Program-made: the position numbers and the translations under genes | DNA from: Verrucomicrobiales bacterium | Lineage (GTDB): Bacteria; Verrucomicrobiota; Verrucomicrobiia; Limisphaerales; UBA9464 | DNA: 15,939 nt | Assembly: GCA_003445095.1 (NCBI GenBank) | Contig: DLVS01000414.1 | Location: 1-15,939 of the forward strand | Reading direction: 5' to 3' | Notes under the pieces: generated by a model | The model's input: the letters and a program-made list of their open reading frames with translations, nothing else | Told to the model about the DNA's origin: nothing | Databases searched by the model: none | In this document: piece by piece, positions 1 through 6,854 of the stretch | Layout: each line of letters begins with the position of its first letter | Position numbering within the stretch: the stretch's first letter is position 1

Positions 1-1442
1 CGCGTCTTTGCCCCGGTGCCGGCAACACCGTCGAGAATACGGACTTTGTAGTCGGTGAGTCGGATGGGCTGAATCTTAGGGAACGAGCGGGCCAAGGCGG
101 AGCGGAGAGCGCCATCGAGCGCGTTCACGGGGCCGTCACCGTCAGCCACGGTATGATGAACTTGGTCGCCGACCCGGATTTTCACCGTGGCCTCGCAGGT
201 CGAGGTCCCGTGGTTGCCCCGCATCGAGACGTGGTAATCATCGACCGTGAAGAGTAACTGCGGGTTGTTTGTGAGGATGCCGCGGATAAGGAGAGCGAGG
301 GAGGCTTCCGCCGCTTCGAACTCAAATCCTTGCGCTTCGAGCTCTTTCACCCGGGCCGTGATGGCGCGAGTAGTTGGGGCCTCGGGCGTGAGCTTGAATC
401 CGAGCTCGGTTGCTTTGAGGAGAATGTTGGTTCGTCCAGACAAGTCGCTTACCAAGACCCGGCGCGTGTTGCCAACGGCTTCCGGCTGGATGTGCTCGTA
501 ACTGCGGGCGACTCGCTCGATGGCATGGACATGGATGCCGCCCTTGTGGGCAAACGCGGTCTGGCCGACCCAGGGTTGGCGCGGGTCGTGGCGCACGTTG
601 GCGATTTCATCCACAAATTCCGAAAGTTCGCGGAGTTTCGGTAACGAGCGGGCCGGAACGCTAGTCCGGTTCAGCTTGAATTGGATGGTGGGAATGACGC
701 TAGTAAGATTGCAGTTACCCGTGCGTTCCCCGTAGCCGTTGATGGTGCCCTGGATGTGAGTGGCGCCCACTTCGAGAGCCGCAATCCCGTTGGCCACGCC
801 AAAGCCGCAATCGTTGTGCGTGTGGATTCCCAGCCGGGCGTTGAGTCGCCCTCGGGCGGTAGTCGTGATACGGGTGATCTCCGAGGGCAGACAGCCTCCG
901 TTAGTGTCACAGAGGCAGATGACATCGGCTCCGGCCTTTTCCGCGGCTTGCCAGGTCGCCAAAGTGTATTCGGCATCGTCTTTGAATCCATCGAAGGCGT
1001 GTTCTGCATCGTACACCACGGTCCGGCCGTGATCCTTCAGGAAGCGGATGGTGTCGCCGATCATGGCGAGATTCTCGTCAGGTTTTACGCGTAGAACTTC
1101 ATGCACATGGAGGAGCCAAGATTTGCCGACAATCGTGACTACGGGTGACTCGGCGTCCAGCAGCATCCGAATCTGTTCGTCGTTCTCCACCGGAACGCCC
1201 TTGCGCCGAGTGAACCCGAAGGAAGCGATCCGCGCGTGGCGCCATTTGCGTCGGGCGGCCTGGTGGAAGAACTCGAGGTCGCGGGGGTTCGATCCTGGCC
1301 AGCCCCCTTCGATGTAGTGAATACCGAACTGGTCCAGCCGTTCCGCGATGCGCAGCTTGTCGGCGAGCGAAAAGTTGATGCCTTCGGCCTGCGCACCGTC
1401 ACGGAGCGTGGTGTCGTAGATTTCGATGGATGGTGTCTTCAT
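1..1442 (-). CDS. cimA: (R)-citramalate synthase, CimA-type; 3' end cut by window edge
   Basis: Reading down from ATG at 1442, the frame stays open to the edge: 480 full codons with the C-terminus missing (the family is usually about 520-540 aa, so some 50 residues are outside). CimA condenses pyruvate and acetyl-CoA to (R)-citramalate, the threonine-independent route to 2-oxobutyrate and isoleucine, in the cytoplasm. Visible marks of the LeuA/HMGL-like TIM-barrel fold: YDTTLRDGAQAEG at residues 9-21 (catalytic Arg14, metal ligand Asp15), LCDTNGG, and the metal-binding HTHND at 207-211. The linker has AFAHKGGIH followed by a VLVSDLSGRTNI-like segment, and the last readable residues are YKVRILDG...GTGAKTR. 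These favour citramalate synthase over 2-isopropylmalate synthase, although substrate choice is inferred from similarity. No Shine-Dalgarno is evident. The gene is transcribed away from the sigma gene at 1736 and is preceded by an Ile-rich leader ORF and a terminator hairpin. Confidence 0.93.
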   Translation of the reverse strand, partial: MKTPSIEIYDTTLRDGAQAEGINFSLADKLRIAERLDQFGIHYIEGGWPGSNPRDLEFFHQAARRKWRHARIASFGFTRRKGVPVENDEQIRMLLDAESPVVTIVGKSWLLHVHEVLRVKPDENLAMIGDTIRFLKDHGRTVVYDAEHAFDGFKDDAEYTLATWQAAEKAGADVICLCDTNGGCLPSEITRITTTARGRLNARLGIHTHNDCGFGVANGIAALEVGATHIQGTINGYGERTGNCNLTSVIPTIQFKLNRTSVPARSLPKLRELSEFVDEIANVRHDPRQPWVGQTAFAHKGGIHVHAIERVARSYEHIQPEAVGNTRRVLVSDLSGRTNILLKATELGFKLTPEAPTTRAITARVKELEAQGFEFEAAEASLALLIRGILTNNPQLLFTVDDYHVSMRGNHGTSTCEATVKIRVGDQVHHTVADGDGPVNALDGALRSALARSFPKIQPIRLTDYKVRILDGVAGTGAKT

Positions 1443-1473
1443 GGGCGGGGTAGGACTGGAGCTAGAAAAGCCA

Positions 1474-1506
1474 AAAGCCCCGTTCCGGGTCGCGGAACGG
1501 GGCTTT
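1474..1506 (-). terminator. Intrinsic terminator in the cimA leader (attenuator hairpin)
   Basis: A perfect 14-bp stem: AAAGCCCCGTTCCG pairs with CGGAACGGGGCTTT around a 5-nt loop. Read on the minus strand, the 3' arm runs into TTTT, then GGCTTTTC, the form of a Rho-independent terminator. It lies 31 nt before the cimA start codon and downstream of a small Ile-rich ORF, so it would end transcription before cimA rather than after a gene. No plus-strand gene ends nearby that would need it. The structure is seen directly; its role as a conditional attenuator is inferred. Confidence 0.85.
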
Positions 1507-1531
1507 CGACTTGGGGAAAACTCGTTCAGCG
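1491..1531 (-). promoter_or_regulatory. Candidate antiterminator of the cimA attenuator
   Basis: On the minus strand, CGCTGAACG (1531-1523) can pair with CGTTCCGCG (1499-1491): 8 of 9 positions pair, with one U-C mismatch. The 3' partner overlaps the upstream arm and loop of the terminator at 1474-1506, so the two folds exclude each other. The 5' arm contains the last Arg codon and the stop codon of the leader ORF. A ribosome that reaches the stop would mask this arm and let the terminator form, while one stalled at the Ile codons 16 or more nt upstream would leave it free. The pairing is seen in the sequence; the switch is inferred, and the duplex is modest in strength. Confidence 0.5.
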
Positions 1532-1618
1532 GCGCGGCGGGCGTCCAATGCAAATGGCAATGATACCAATTCCCTGCGGGCCGGCTGGACGACTCAAATT
1601 GTTCGGAACGGAATGCAT
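1526..1618 (-). CDS. Isoleucine-rich leader peptide of cimA (30 aa)
   Basis: A 30-codon ORF from ATG 1618 to TGA 1526-1528, upstream of cimA on the same strand. Its C-terminal half holds GIGIIAICIG (residues 16-25), with five Ile codons (17, 19, 20, 22, 24) out of eight, followed by a Pro/Arg-rich tail. An Ile run in a short ORF directly before a terminator hairpin and an isoleucine-biosynthesis gene is the classic layout of ribosome-mediated attenuation, as in the ilv, leu and his leaders of Proteobacteria. The peptide would have no function of its own: the ribosome's speed over the Ile codons would report charged tRNA-Ile. The start is weakly supported because no good Shine-Dalgarno precedes it, which fits most genes here. 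Chance Ile enrichment is the alternative, but its position makes that unlikely. Confidence 0.75.
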   Translation of the reverse strand: MHSVPNNLSRPAGPQGIGIIAICIGRPPRR

Positions 1619-1680
1619 CCCCGCGGAGGAAATGCCAGTTGCGAGGGCGTTCGGCAAGTTTCGTCTTGAAGAATTTCGGA

Positions 1681-1689
1681 ATTTTACCA
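1681..1689 (-). promoter_or_regulatory. Putative extended -10 promoter for the cimA leader
   Basis: On the minus strand TGGTAAAAT reads as an extended -10 (TGn plus TAAAAT, 5 of 6 to TATAAT). No convincing -35 lies about 17 nt upstream, as is common for extended -10 promoters. Transcription would begin near 1674, giving a leader of about 230 nt with the small ORF starting roughly 56 nt in. It also lies 47 nt before the divergent sigma-factor start at 1736, so the two promoters must be close. Inferred from consensus only. Confidence 0.4.
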
Positions 1690-1735
1690 CGGGACATACA
1701 AATTCGCCGCTGGCAGTGTCTGACTAATTGAACTC

Positions 1736-2302
1736 GTGAATAGCGACGGTCACACCGAATCGGCTCCGGCAGCGCTGTATCGAGCACACGCGGCTCAGTT
1801 GTTGCTCTACGGTCGCGCGCTCGGACTCAGTCACGCCGAGGCGGAGGACGTGTTGCATGAGGTCTTTCTGGGCTTGCTCGGGTTGGCTGAATCGCCCCTG
1901 CGGCCGGAGAATTACCTCGTCCGCTCCGTCCGCAATCGGGCGTTGAACTATAAGCGGTCGTTCTTTCGTCGCCTTGCCCGGGAATTCGAATCGACCCGCT
2001 GGTTCGAATCCAGCGCGGATGAAACGCCCGCCGAACGTGCCGCGATGCGTTGCCTTGAACGGCTCCCCACGGAGCAACGCGAGGTAATCGTTCTCAAGGT
2101 TTGGCACGAACTGACCTTTGAAGAAATTGGAGAACTTTTGGACCTGTCGCCGAACACGGCGGCCGGCCGGTATCGTTACGGACTACAGAAACTCCGCGCC
2201 TGCTTGTCTCAGGACGGCGCACGAAACTCGTATGAATTCGACCAATCGTTGGGTGAAACAGTTGACTTCCTGGACTCCGCGTCCGCCCTCCGCGGAGCTT
2301 GA
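1736..2302 (+). CDS. ECF-type RNA polymerase sigma factor
   Basis: 188 aa, a normal ECF size. Region sigma-2 covers about residues 12-80, with a core-binding/-10 helix of the form AEAEDVLHEVFLGLLG (34-49) and then ENYLVRSVRNRALNYKR. Region sigma-4 covers about 104-157, with LPTEQREVIVLKVWHELTFEEIGELL and the DNA-recognition helix SPNTAAGRYRYGLQKLR. A tail of about 30 residues follows. It would recruit core RNA polymerase to a small set of promoters. The start is GTG at 1736; a stop at 1721-1723 closes the frame just upstream and no ATG lies between. The small membrane-protein gene overlaps its 3' end by 71 nt, suggesting translational coupling and possible control by that protein. It is divergent from the cimA leader and heads a probable three-gene unit with the glycosyltransferase. 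Its target promoters cannot be told from this window. Confidence 0.88.
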   Translation: MNSDGHTESAPAALYRAHAAQLLLYGRALGLSHAEAEDVLHEVFLGLLGLAESPLRPENYLVRSVRNRALNYKRSFFRRLAREFESTRWFESSADETPAERAAMRCLERLPTEQREVIVLKVWHELTFEEIGELLDLSPNTAAGRYRYGLQKLRACLSQDGARNSYEFDQSLGETVDFLDSASALRGA

Positions 2303-2603
2303 AACGCGGATTTTTGGCCCGCGCCCTAGGCCTGAGCCCCGCCGCGCCGAGATTGTTCCGGTGGCACGCTGGTTGAGCTGGGGAGTTCCGTCGTTGGGCA
2401 CCGCGCTCGTCGTGGCTAGTTTGTCCGTGCATCCCATCGCGCAGCCAAGCCTCGTCCTGGCTGGCACCAATTCGGCGCAATTGGCCGCCCTCGATTCCGC
2501 CTCCGCTCAAAGCGCGCAAAACGCACTCCCGGTGCGGTCCTTCGCCTGGACGAATGCTTGGCAACCGTTGTCCACGAACGGGTCGCCTAGTGGTTTGAAC
2601 TGA
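2232..2603 (+). CDS. Small single-pass membrane protein, possible anti-sigma partner
   Basis: 123 aa from ATG 2232; an earlier in-frame ATG at 2118 lies deep in the sigma gene and is unlikely. A basic, Pro-rich N-terminal stretch of about 45 residues (TPRPPSAELETRIFG at 15-29) is followed by one hydrophobic helix, about 46-66 (RWLSWGVPSLGTALVVASLSV). A polar Ala/Ser/Asn-rich tail of about 55 residues contains FAWTN. This is the topology of a short anti-sigma or sigma-associated membrane protein with a cytoplasmic N-terminus, but there is no zinc-binding HxxxCxxC motif and I do not recognise a named family. The 71-nt overlap with the upstream sigma gene and the 67-nt gap to the next gene argue for one transcript. 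The function is inferred from position only. Confidence 0.6.
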   Translation: MNSTNRWVKQLTSWTPRPPSAELETRIFGPRPRPEPRRAEIVPVARWLSWGVPSLGTALVVASLSVHPIAQPSLVLAGTNSAQLAALDSASAQSAQNALPVRSFAWTNAWQPLSTNGSPSGLN

Positions 2604-2670
2604 AGTAAGCACTGCCGCCGTTGTTCCTGGATCGCGTTTCCGTTCGTTGCGCTTATTGCGCTTTGCAGTT

Positions 2671-5600
2671 ATGGCAAAATCGAAGTCTCCCCCAATCGTC
2701 CCCGTCTCGACCGTTCCGCCTCCTGCCAAGGGAGTTTCCATTCCGGAAGCCTCCGCCGCCGACACGTCCCCGCCGCGTCTATTTCGGCCGGTGGATTGGC
2801 TGACGCTCGGGGTTGTCTCGTTGGTGATGTTGTTGGCGTATCTCCTCACGCTGGCTCCCGACTTGACGTTGGAGGACTCAGGCGAACTTGCCGTCGGCTC
2901 CATGTATGCCGGAGTCCCCCATCCGCCGGGATACCCGCTCTGGACGCTCTATTCGTGGGCCTTCACGAAGTTGTTACCGTTCTCCAACATGGCCTGGCGA
3001 GTCGCTGTGTCATCGGCCGTGGCGGCGGCCTTGGCTTCTGGACTGATCGGCATGCTCGTGTCGCGCGGAAGCAGCCTCATTGTCGAAGGCATCGAACAGT
3101 TTAAAGACATCGAACGGCGCTGGGAAAACCCGCTGTGCCTCGTGTCGGGCCTGGTGGCCGGGCTCCTGCTGGGATTTAACGGATTCATTTGGAGCCAAGC
3201 GGTCATCGTGGAGGTGTATACGCTGGCGGTGCTCACTTTGGCCGGCGTGTTGGTGTGCCTGTTCCGATGGACTTATGCCCCTCACCAACGTCGTTACTTA
3301 TATTTCGCCTTCTTCTTGTTCGGGTTGTGTTTCTGCAATCACCAAACTCTGATTGTCGCGGCCATCGGCCTTGAAGTGACGGTGCTCATGGCCGATCGGC
3401 GGCTCGGACGCGACCTCTTCTTCGCCAACGCCCTCATATACGCCTTGGTGATGTTTGGGCGGACGTGGGGACTGACCACGATCCTCGCCGATAACCCCGG
3501 CGTCTTCTCCATTTTCAATCTTGTGGGGTTGGGCTCGCTCATCGTGGCCCTGGCCTATACGGGAGTCGTTGATGGCAAAGTCCGCCTCTGGACGTTGGTA
3601 GGTGTGGGTGTGGTCGGTTTCGCTTTATTCAATCTGCTGACCAGCGGTCAGTCCAGTCTCGCGGCCGTGAAAGCCAACACGACGTTATCCATGCAAGCGG
3701 TTGCTGAGGCCGCGGCCGCCGCGGAGGGACAGATAAGCCTCGCGATCAAGCTTTTGACGGGATTCTCGCTGCTCGGCTTGGTGGCGGCATTCGTCGTTTC
3801 CTATAGCACTGAGCGTAAGGGGCGGCTGTTGTCTGAATGGGCGCCGGTCCTGATTTCAGGCCTCGTGTTCGGTCTCGGGGCCGCCGTGTACTTCTACATG
3901 CCGATCGCGTCGATGACGAATCCGCCCATGAACTGGGGCTATCCGCGGACCTGGGAAGGATTCATTCACGCGTTCACCCGTGGTCAATATGAGAAGACAA
4001 ACCCCACGAGTGATCCCTTTCTGCTCCTCCAACAGATGTCGATGTATGCCGAGGGGGCGAAAGAAGAGTTTAACTGGGCCAATCTATTGATCGGACTCGT
4101 TCCCTTCCTCTTCATCAAACAAATGCAGAAGCGGGAGCGCGGTTGGCTCATCGGCCTCTCCGCCATTTACCTCACGCTCGCATTTCTCTTGATGATTCTG
4201 CTCAACCCGAGCGTGGACCGTCAAAGTCGCGAGCTCGTGAAAGTGTTTTTTACCTCGTCCCACATTGTCATCGCCATGGGCGTGGGGTTTGGTCTGTCGC
4301 TCATTGGCGCGATTATCCTCACCCAGTATCGACAGTACCGGTACTGGTTGCTGATCGGCGCGGCGGTAGCCTGTGCCTTTAACTTGTACGAGGTATTGGC
4401 CACGTTTCGGGAGACGGTCTTCCCCATTCTGCGGGGCGCGACTCTGCTGAGCTTGGCCATTTCGTTCGGCTTTCTAGTGCTGGTCATTCTCCAACGAGAA
4501 CGCGCGCTCTTCGCCCCGTTTCTAGCACTATTTGCTCTCATTCCCTTCGACTCGGCGCTGTCGCATTGGGGCGATAACGAACAGCGGAACCACTATTTCG
4601 GATTTTGGTTCGGTCACGATATGTTTGAGCCGGGGGCCGACACCTCGGCGGCGCCGGCGCCCAAGGACAAATCGGGCAAGCCTCTGTATCCGCCGATGAC
4701 CACGAACTCCGTTTTGTTTGGCGGAACCGACCCCGGCCGATTCGCCCCCACCTACATGGTATTTGCCGAAAGCTTCACTCCCGCCGAGCATCGCCGAAAC
4801 CCCAATTTCGATCGCCGCGATGTTTATGTGATCACCCAAAATGCGCTCGCCGATAATACCTATTTAGATTATATCCGCGCACACTACAATCGCAGCGCCG
4901 AAGTGGACCTGCCGTTCTTCTACGGAATGCTGAATGATGCGAAGTCGGCCCTCCGCGGCCGAACCAATACTGCGGCGCAGCTCGCAGCGCCACTGGACCG
5001 GTTCCTCACCGACTTGGGGGCTCGTATTGAGAAGCGACGCCGGGCCGGCAGTTCGATGTTTACGCCGGCAAGTTTTACCGACTTCAAGGCCTTTCAATCC
5101 AAACTGCAGGCTGCCGCCGATCCGGTGTCGAAGTTCCTAAAAGAAAAACTCGGCTCGGCGATCGATGCTGACGCCAAGACTCTGGCCCGAGCGTTGAATC
5201 GACTCATGGAAGGCCCGGCGTTTTACACCGGCGCTGATGCCGGGGGGCCAACGGGCCAAGCGAACCCTTTCGCAGCGGTTCCGATGAGCCAGCATCTCCA
5301 ACGCTTCGCCAAACAGGATCCTCCGACCGCCAATCGCATTCGCTTGAATCGCCTCCTGCTGGAAGCGGCGTATCCTGAGTTGATCGTAAAAAGTCAGGCC
5401 GGCCTTTATCCGGATCTCGAAATTATCACACCGTCGCCGAAAGACGCGGCGCGCTGCTTCCAAGAGTACACCGAGGATGCCGCGCGGAGGTATCAGCTCA
5501 ATCAATTGGATGCGGGCGAAATCGTGAATGTGCTTCCGGACGGTCGGGTGTCGGTCACCGGACAAGTCGCCGTCATGGCGATCAACGGGTTGCTGACCAA

Positions 5601-6687
5601 AGTGATATTCGACGCGAATCCAGATCACGAATTCTACGTTGAAGAAAGCTTCGCTCTGAAATGGATGTACCCGCATTTGGTTCCCGGCGGCATCATTATG
5701 AAGATTGAGCGGCAGCCCGTGAAGGAGCTCAGCGAAGAAGTGATCCAGCGCGATCACGAGTATTGGAGCCAGTATTCCGCTCGGCTGATTGGGGATTGGA
5801 TCAAATACGACACCACGGTTAAGGAAGTTACTGAGTTCGCGAAGCGGACGTATCGCACCCGGGATTTGGTCGGATTCAAGGGAGATCCCAAGTTCGTCCG
5901 CGACCGGAATGCGCAGAAGGCGTTCAGTAAACTGAGGAATGCGATCGGGAAAAGCATTTACACGTGGCGCGCCCAAAACGCGTCCCATTCGCCAGAAGAG
6001 CAGCAGCGCTACCTGCGTGAGGCCGAGTTTGCCTTGAAGCAGGCGTTCGCGTTTTGCCCGTACAGCCCAGAAACCGTCTTCAACTACGCCTCGCTCCTGG
6101 CGAGCATGGGACGATATGAGGACGCGGCGACGGTGGCGCGGACGTGTTATGAATTTGACCCCGACAACTACGGGGTTCGGCAGTTGCTCCAGCAGTTGGA
6201 ACAACTGAAGGCGACCAGTCCGGTGGCGGCGTTGAACCCGCAGGGCATGGGCGAGATCGAGGACAAGTTTCGCGCTGCGCCGACCAACGTGGATATCGGA
6301 TTCCAACTGGCTTCCGCGTACTTCCAAGCCAATCGTAGCAATGACGCGATGGCGGTGCTTGAATCGTTCCTCACGAATCCTGGTAGCGACATACGGATCC
6401 TGGTCTCTTTGGCGGAGGCGTACCGACAAGTTGGGAACGTGGAAAAGATGGAGCGGGCTTTGGAGCGATTTGCGCAGCAGTCACCGGAAAGTCCTGAGGC
6501 TTGGTTTGATCTGGCAGCAATCCAAGCTGCCCAAGCCAAAACGGACGCGGCTCGGACGAGCCTTACGACATCCCTGAAACTTAGCGACGCGCGGTTGGCG
6601 AAGGACCCCAAGGCGCGAAACCTCCGCGAGCTCTACTCGAGTGACTCCCGTTTCGACCCAGTCCGGGGCACCCTGAAAGTGCCTTGA
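2671..6687 (+). CDS. DUF2723 GT-C glycosyltransferase (protein O-mannosyltransferase-like) with C-terminal TPRs
   Basis: 1338 aa from ATG 2671; a TTG eight codons earlier (2647) also keeps the frame but is less likely. After a Pro-rich N-terminus, the first membrane helix (about 44-61) leads into APDLTLEDSGELAVG (62-76), the acidic first-loop motif of the DUF2723 family, then HPPGYPLW. Many more hydrophobic helices run to about residue 620, with the family-typical NWGYPRTWEGFIHAFTRGQY between them. A large soluble part follows with DNEQRNHYFGFWFG, and from about 1105 to the end there are TPR-like helical repeats (SPETVFNYASLLASMGRYEDAA and later copies). DUF2723 includes animal TMEM260, an O-mannosyltransferase, so transfer of a lipid-linked sugar to exported protein is the likely role; substrate and donor are unknown. 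It is probably cotranscribed with the sigma factor and small membrane protein upstream. Confidence 0.85.
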   Translation: MAKSKSPPIVPVSTVPPPAKGVSIPEASAADTSPPRLFRPVDWLTLGVVSLVMLLAYLLTLAPDLTLEDSGELAVGSMYAGVPHPPGYPLWTLYSWAFTKLLPFSNMAWRVAVSSAVAAALASGLIGMLVSRGSSLIVEGIEQFKDIERRWENPLCLVSGLVAGLLLGFNGFIWSQAVIVEVYTLAVLTLAGVLVCLFRWTYAPHQRRYLYFAFFLFGLCFCNHQTLIVAAIGLEVTVLMADRRLGRDLFFANALIYALVMFGRTWGLTTILADNPGVFSIFNLVGLGSLIVALAYTGVVDGKVRLWTLVGVGVVGFALFNLLTSGQSSLAAVKANTTLSMQAVAEAAAAAEGQISLAIKLLTGFSLLGLVAAFVVSYSTERKGRLLSEWAPVLISGLVFGLGAAVYFYMPIASMTNPPMNWGYPRTWEGFIHAFTRGQYEKTNPTSDPFLLLQQMSMYAEGAKEEFNWANLLIGLVPFLFIKQMQKRERGWLIGLSAIYLTLAFLLMILLNPSVDRQSRELVKVFFTSSHIVIAMGVGFGLSLIGAIILTQYRQYRYWLLIGAAVACAFNLYEVLATFRETVFPILRGATLLSLAISFGFLVLVILQRERALFAPFLALFALIPFDSALSHWGDNEQRNHYFGFWFGHDMFEPGADTSAAPAPKDKSGKPLYPPMTTNSVLFGGTDPGRFAPTYMVFAESFTPAEHRRNPNFDRRDVYVITQNALADNTYLDYIRAHYNRSAEVDLPFFYGMLNDAKSALRGRTNTAAQLAAPLDRFLTDLGARIEKRRRAGSSMFTPASFTDFKAFQSKLQAAADPVSKFLKEKLGSAIDADAKTLARALNRLMEGPAFYTGADAGGPTGQANPFAAVPMSQHLQRFAKQDPPTANRIRLNRLLLEAAYPELIVKSQAGLYPDLEIITPSPKDAARCFQEYTEDAARRYQLNQLDAGEIVNVLPDGRVSVTGQVAVMAINGLLTKVIFDANPDHEFYVEESFALKWMYPHLVPGGIIMKIERQPVKELSEEVIQRDHEYWSQYSARLIGDWIKYDTTVKEVTEFAKRTYRTRDLVGFKGDPKFVRDRNAQKAFSKLRNAIGKSIYTWRAQNASHSPEEQQRYLREAEFALKQAFAFCPYSPETVFNYASLLASMGRYEDAATVARTCYEFDPDNYGVRQLLQQLEQLKATSPVAALNPQGMGEIEDKFRAAPTNVDIGFQLASAYFQANRSNDAMAVLESFLTNPGSDIRILVSLAEAYRQVGNVEKMERALERFAQQSPESPEAWFDLAAIQAAQAKTDAARTSLTTSLKLSDARLAKDPKARNLRELYSSDSRFDPVRGTLKVP

Positions 6688-6753
6688 CCGCACCGAGTCT
6701 CGTTTGACTTTGCCGGTCGAGCGCTCGGGAATTTCTGCCGCGACGCGCTTCCC

Positions 6754-6828
6754 CTGAGCCGGCCTTTTGGAGTGCGCCGTGAAGCGGAGCGCGACGGCGC
6801 GCGCTTTTAGTCGGCCGGACGGACTCAG
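6754..6828. repeat. REP-like imperfect palindrome, copy A
   Basis: Nested inverted repeats: CTGAG (6754-6758) with CTCAG (6824-6828), CCGGCC (6759-6764) with GGCCGG (6813-6818), and GCGCCGT (6774-6780) with ACGGCGC (6794-6800). The core TTTGGAGTGCGCCGT recurs at 9238-9252 and, more diverged and inverted, at 9333-9372. It begins 67 nt after the DUF2723 stop codon and might also end that transcript, although no clean T-tract follows. It is probably a dispersed non-coding repeat of the genome; that is inferred from three copies here. Confidence 0.6.
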
Positions 6829-6854
6829 CCAAAAACCGACGGTTGAATCTGCTA

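Noticed and set aside
1474..1506. Riboswitch or T-box in the cimA leader
   Set aside because: No T-box sequence (TGGNACC) or specifier-loop layout is visible before the terminator, while the Ile-rich ORF explains it better.
247..1727. Several plus-strand frames of 80-190 aa across the left end
   Set aside because: They are opposite the cimA frame and its leader; the minus-strand reading gives an uninterrupted enzyme with all family motifs.
2094..2903. 269-aa minus-strand frame
   Set aside because: It spans the ends of three plus-strand genes and their gaps, with low-complexity Arg/Ser/Thr-rich composition and no domain.
5137..6429. 430-aa open frame on the minus strand
   Set aside because: It is the shadow of the DUF2723/TPR coding sequence on the other strand; composition is Arg/His-rich and no fold is recognisable.
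6754..6828. Plain Rho-independent terminator of the DUF2723 gene
   Set aside because: There is no T-run after the stem, and the sequence recurs elsewhere in the window, so a dispersed repeat is the better call.
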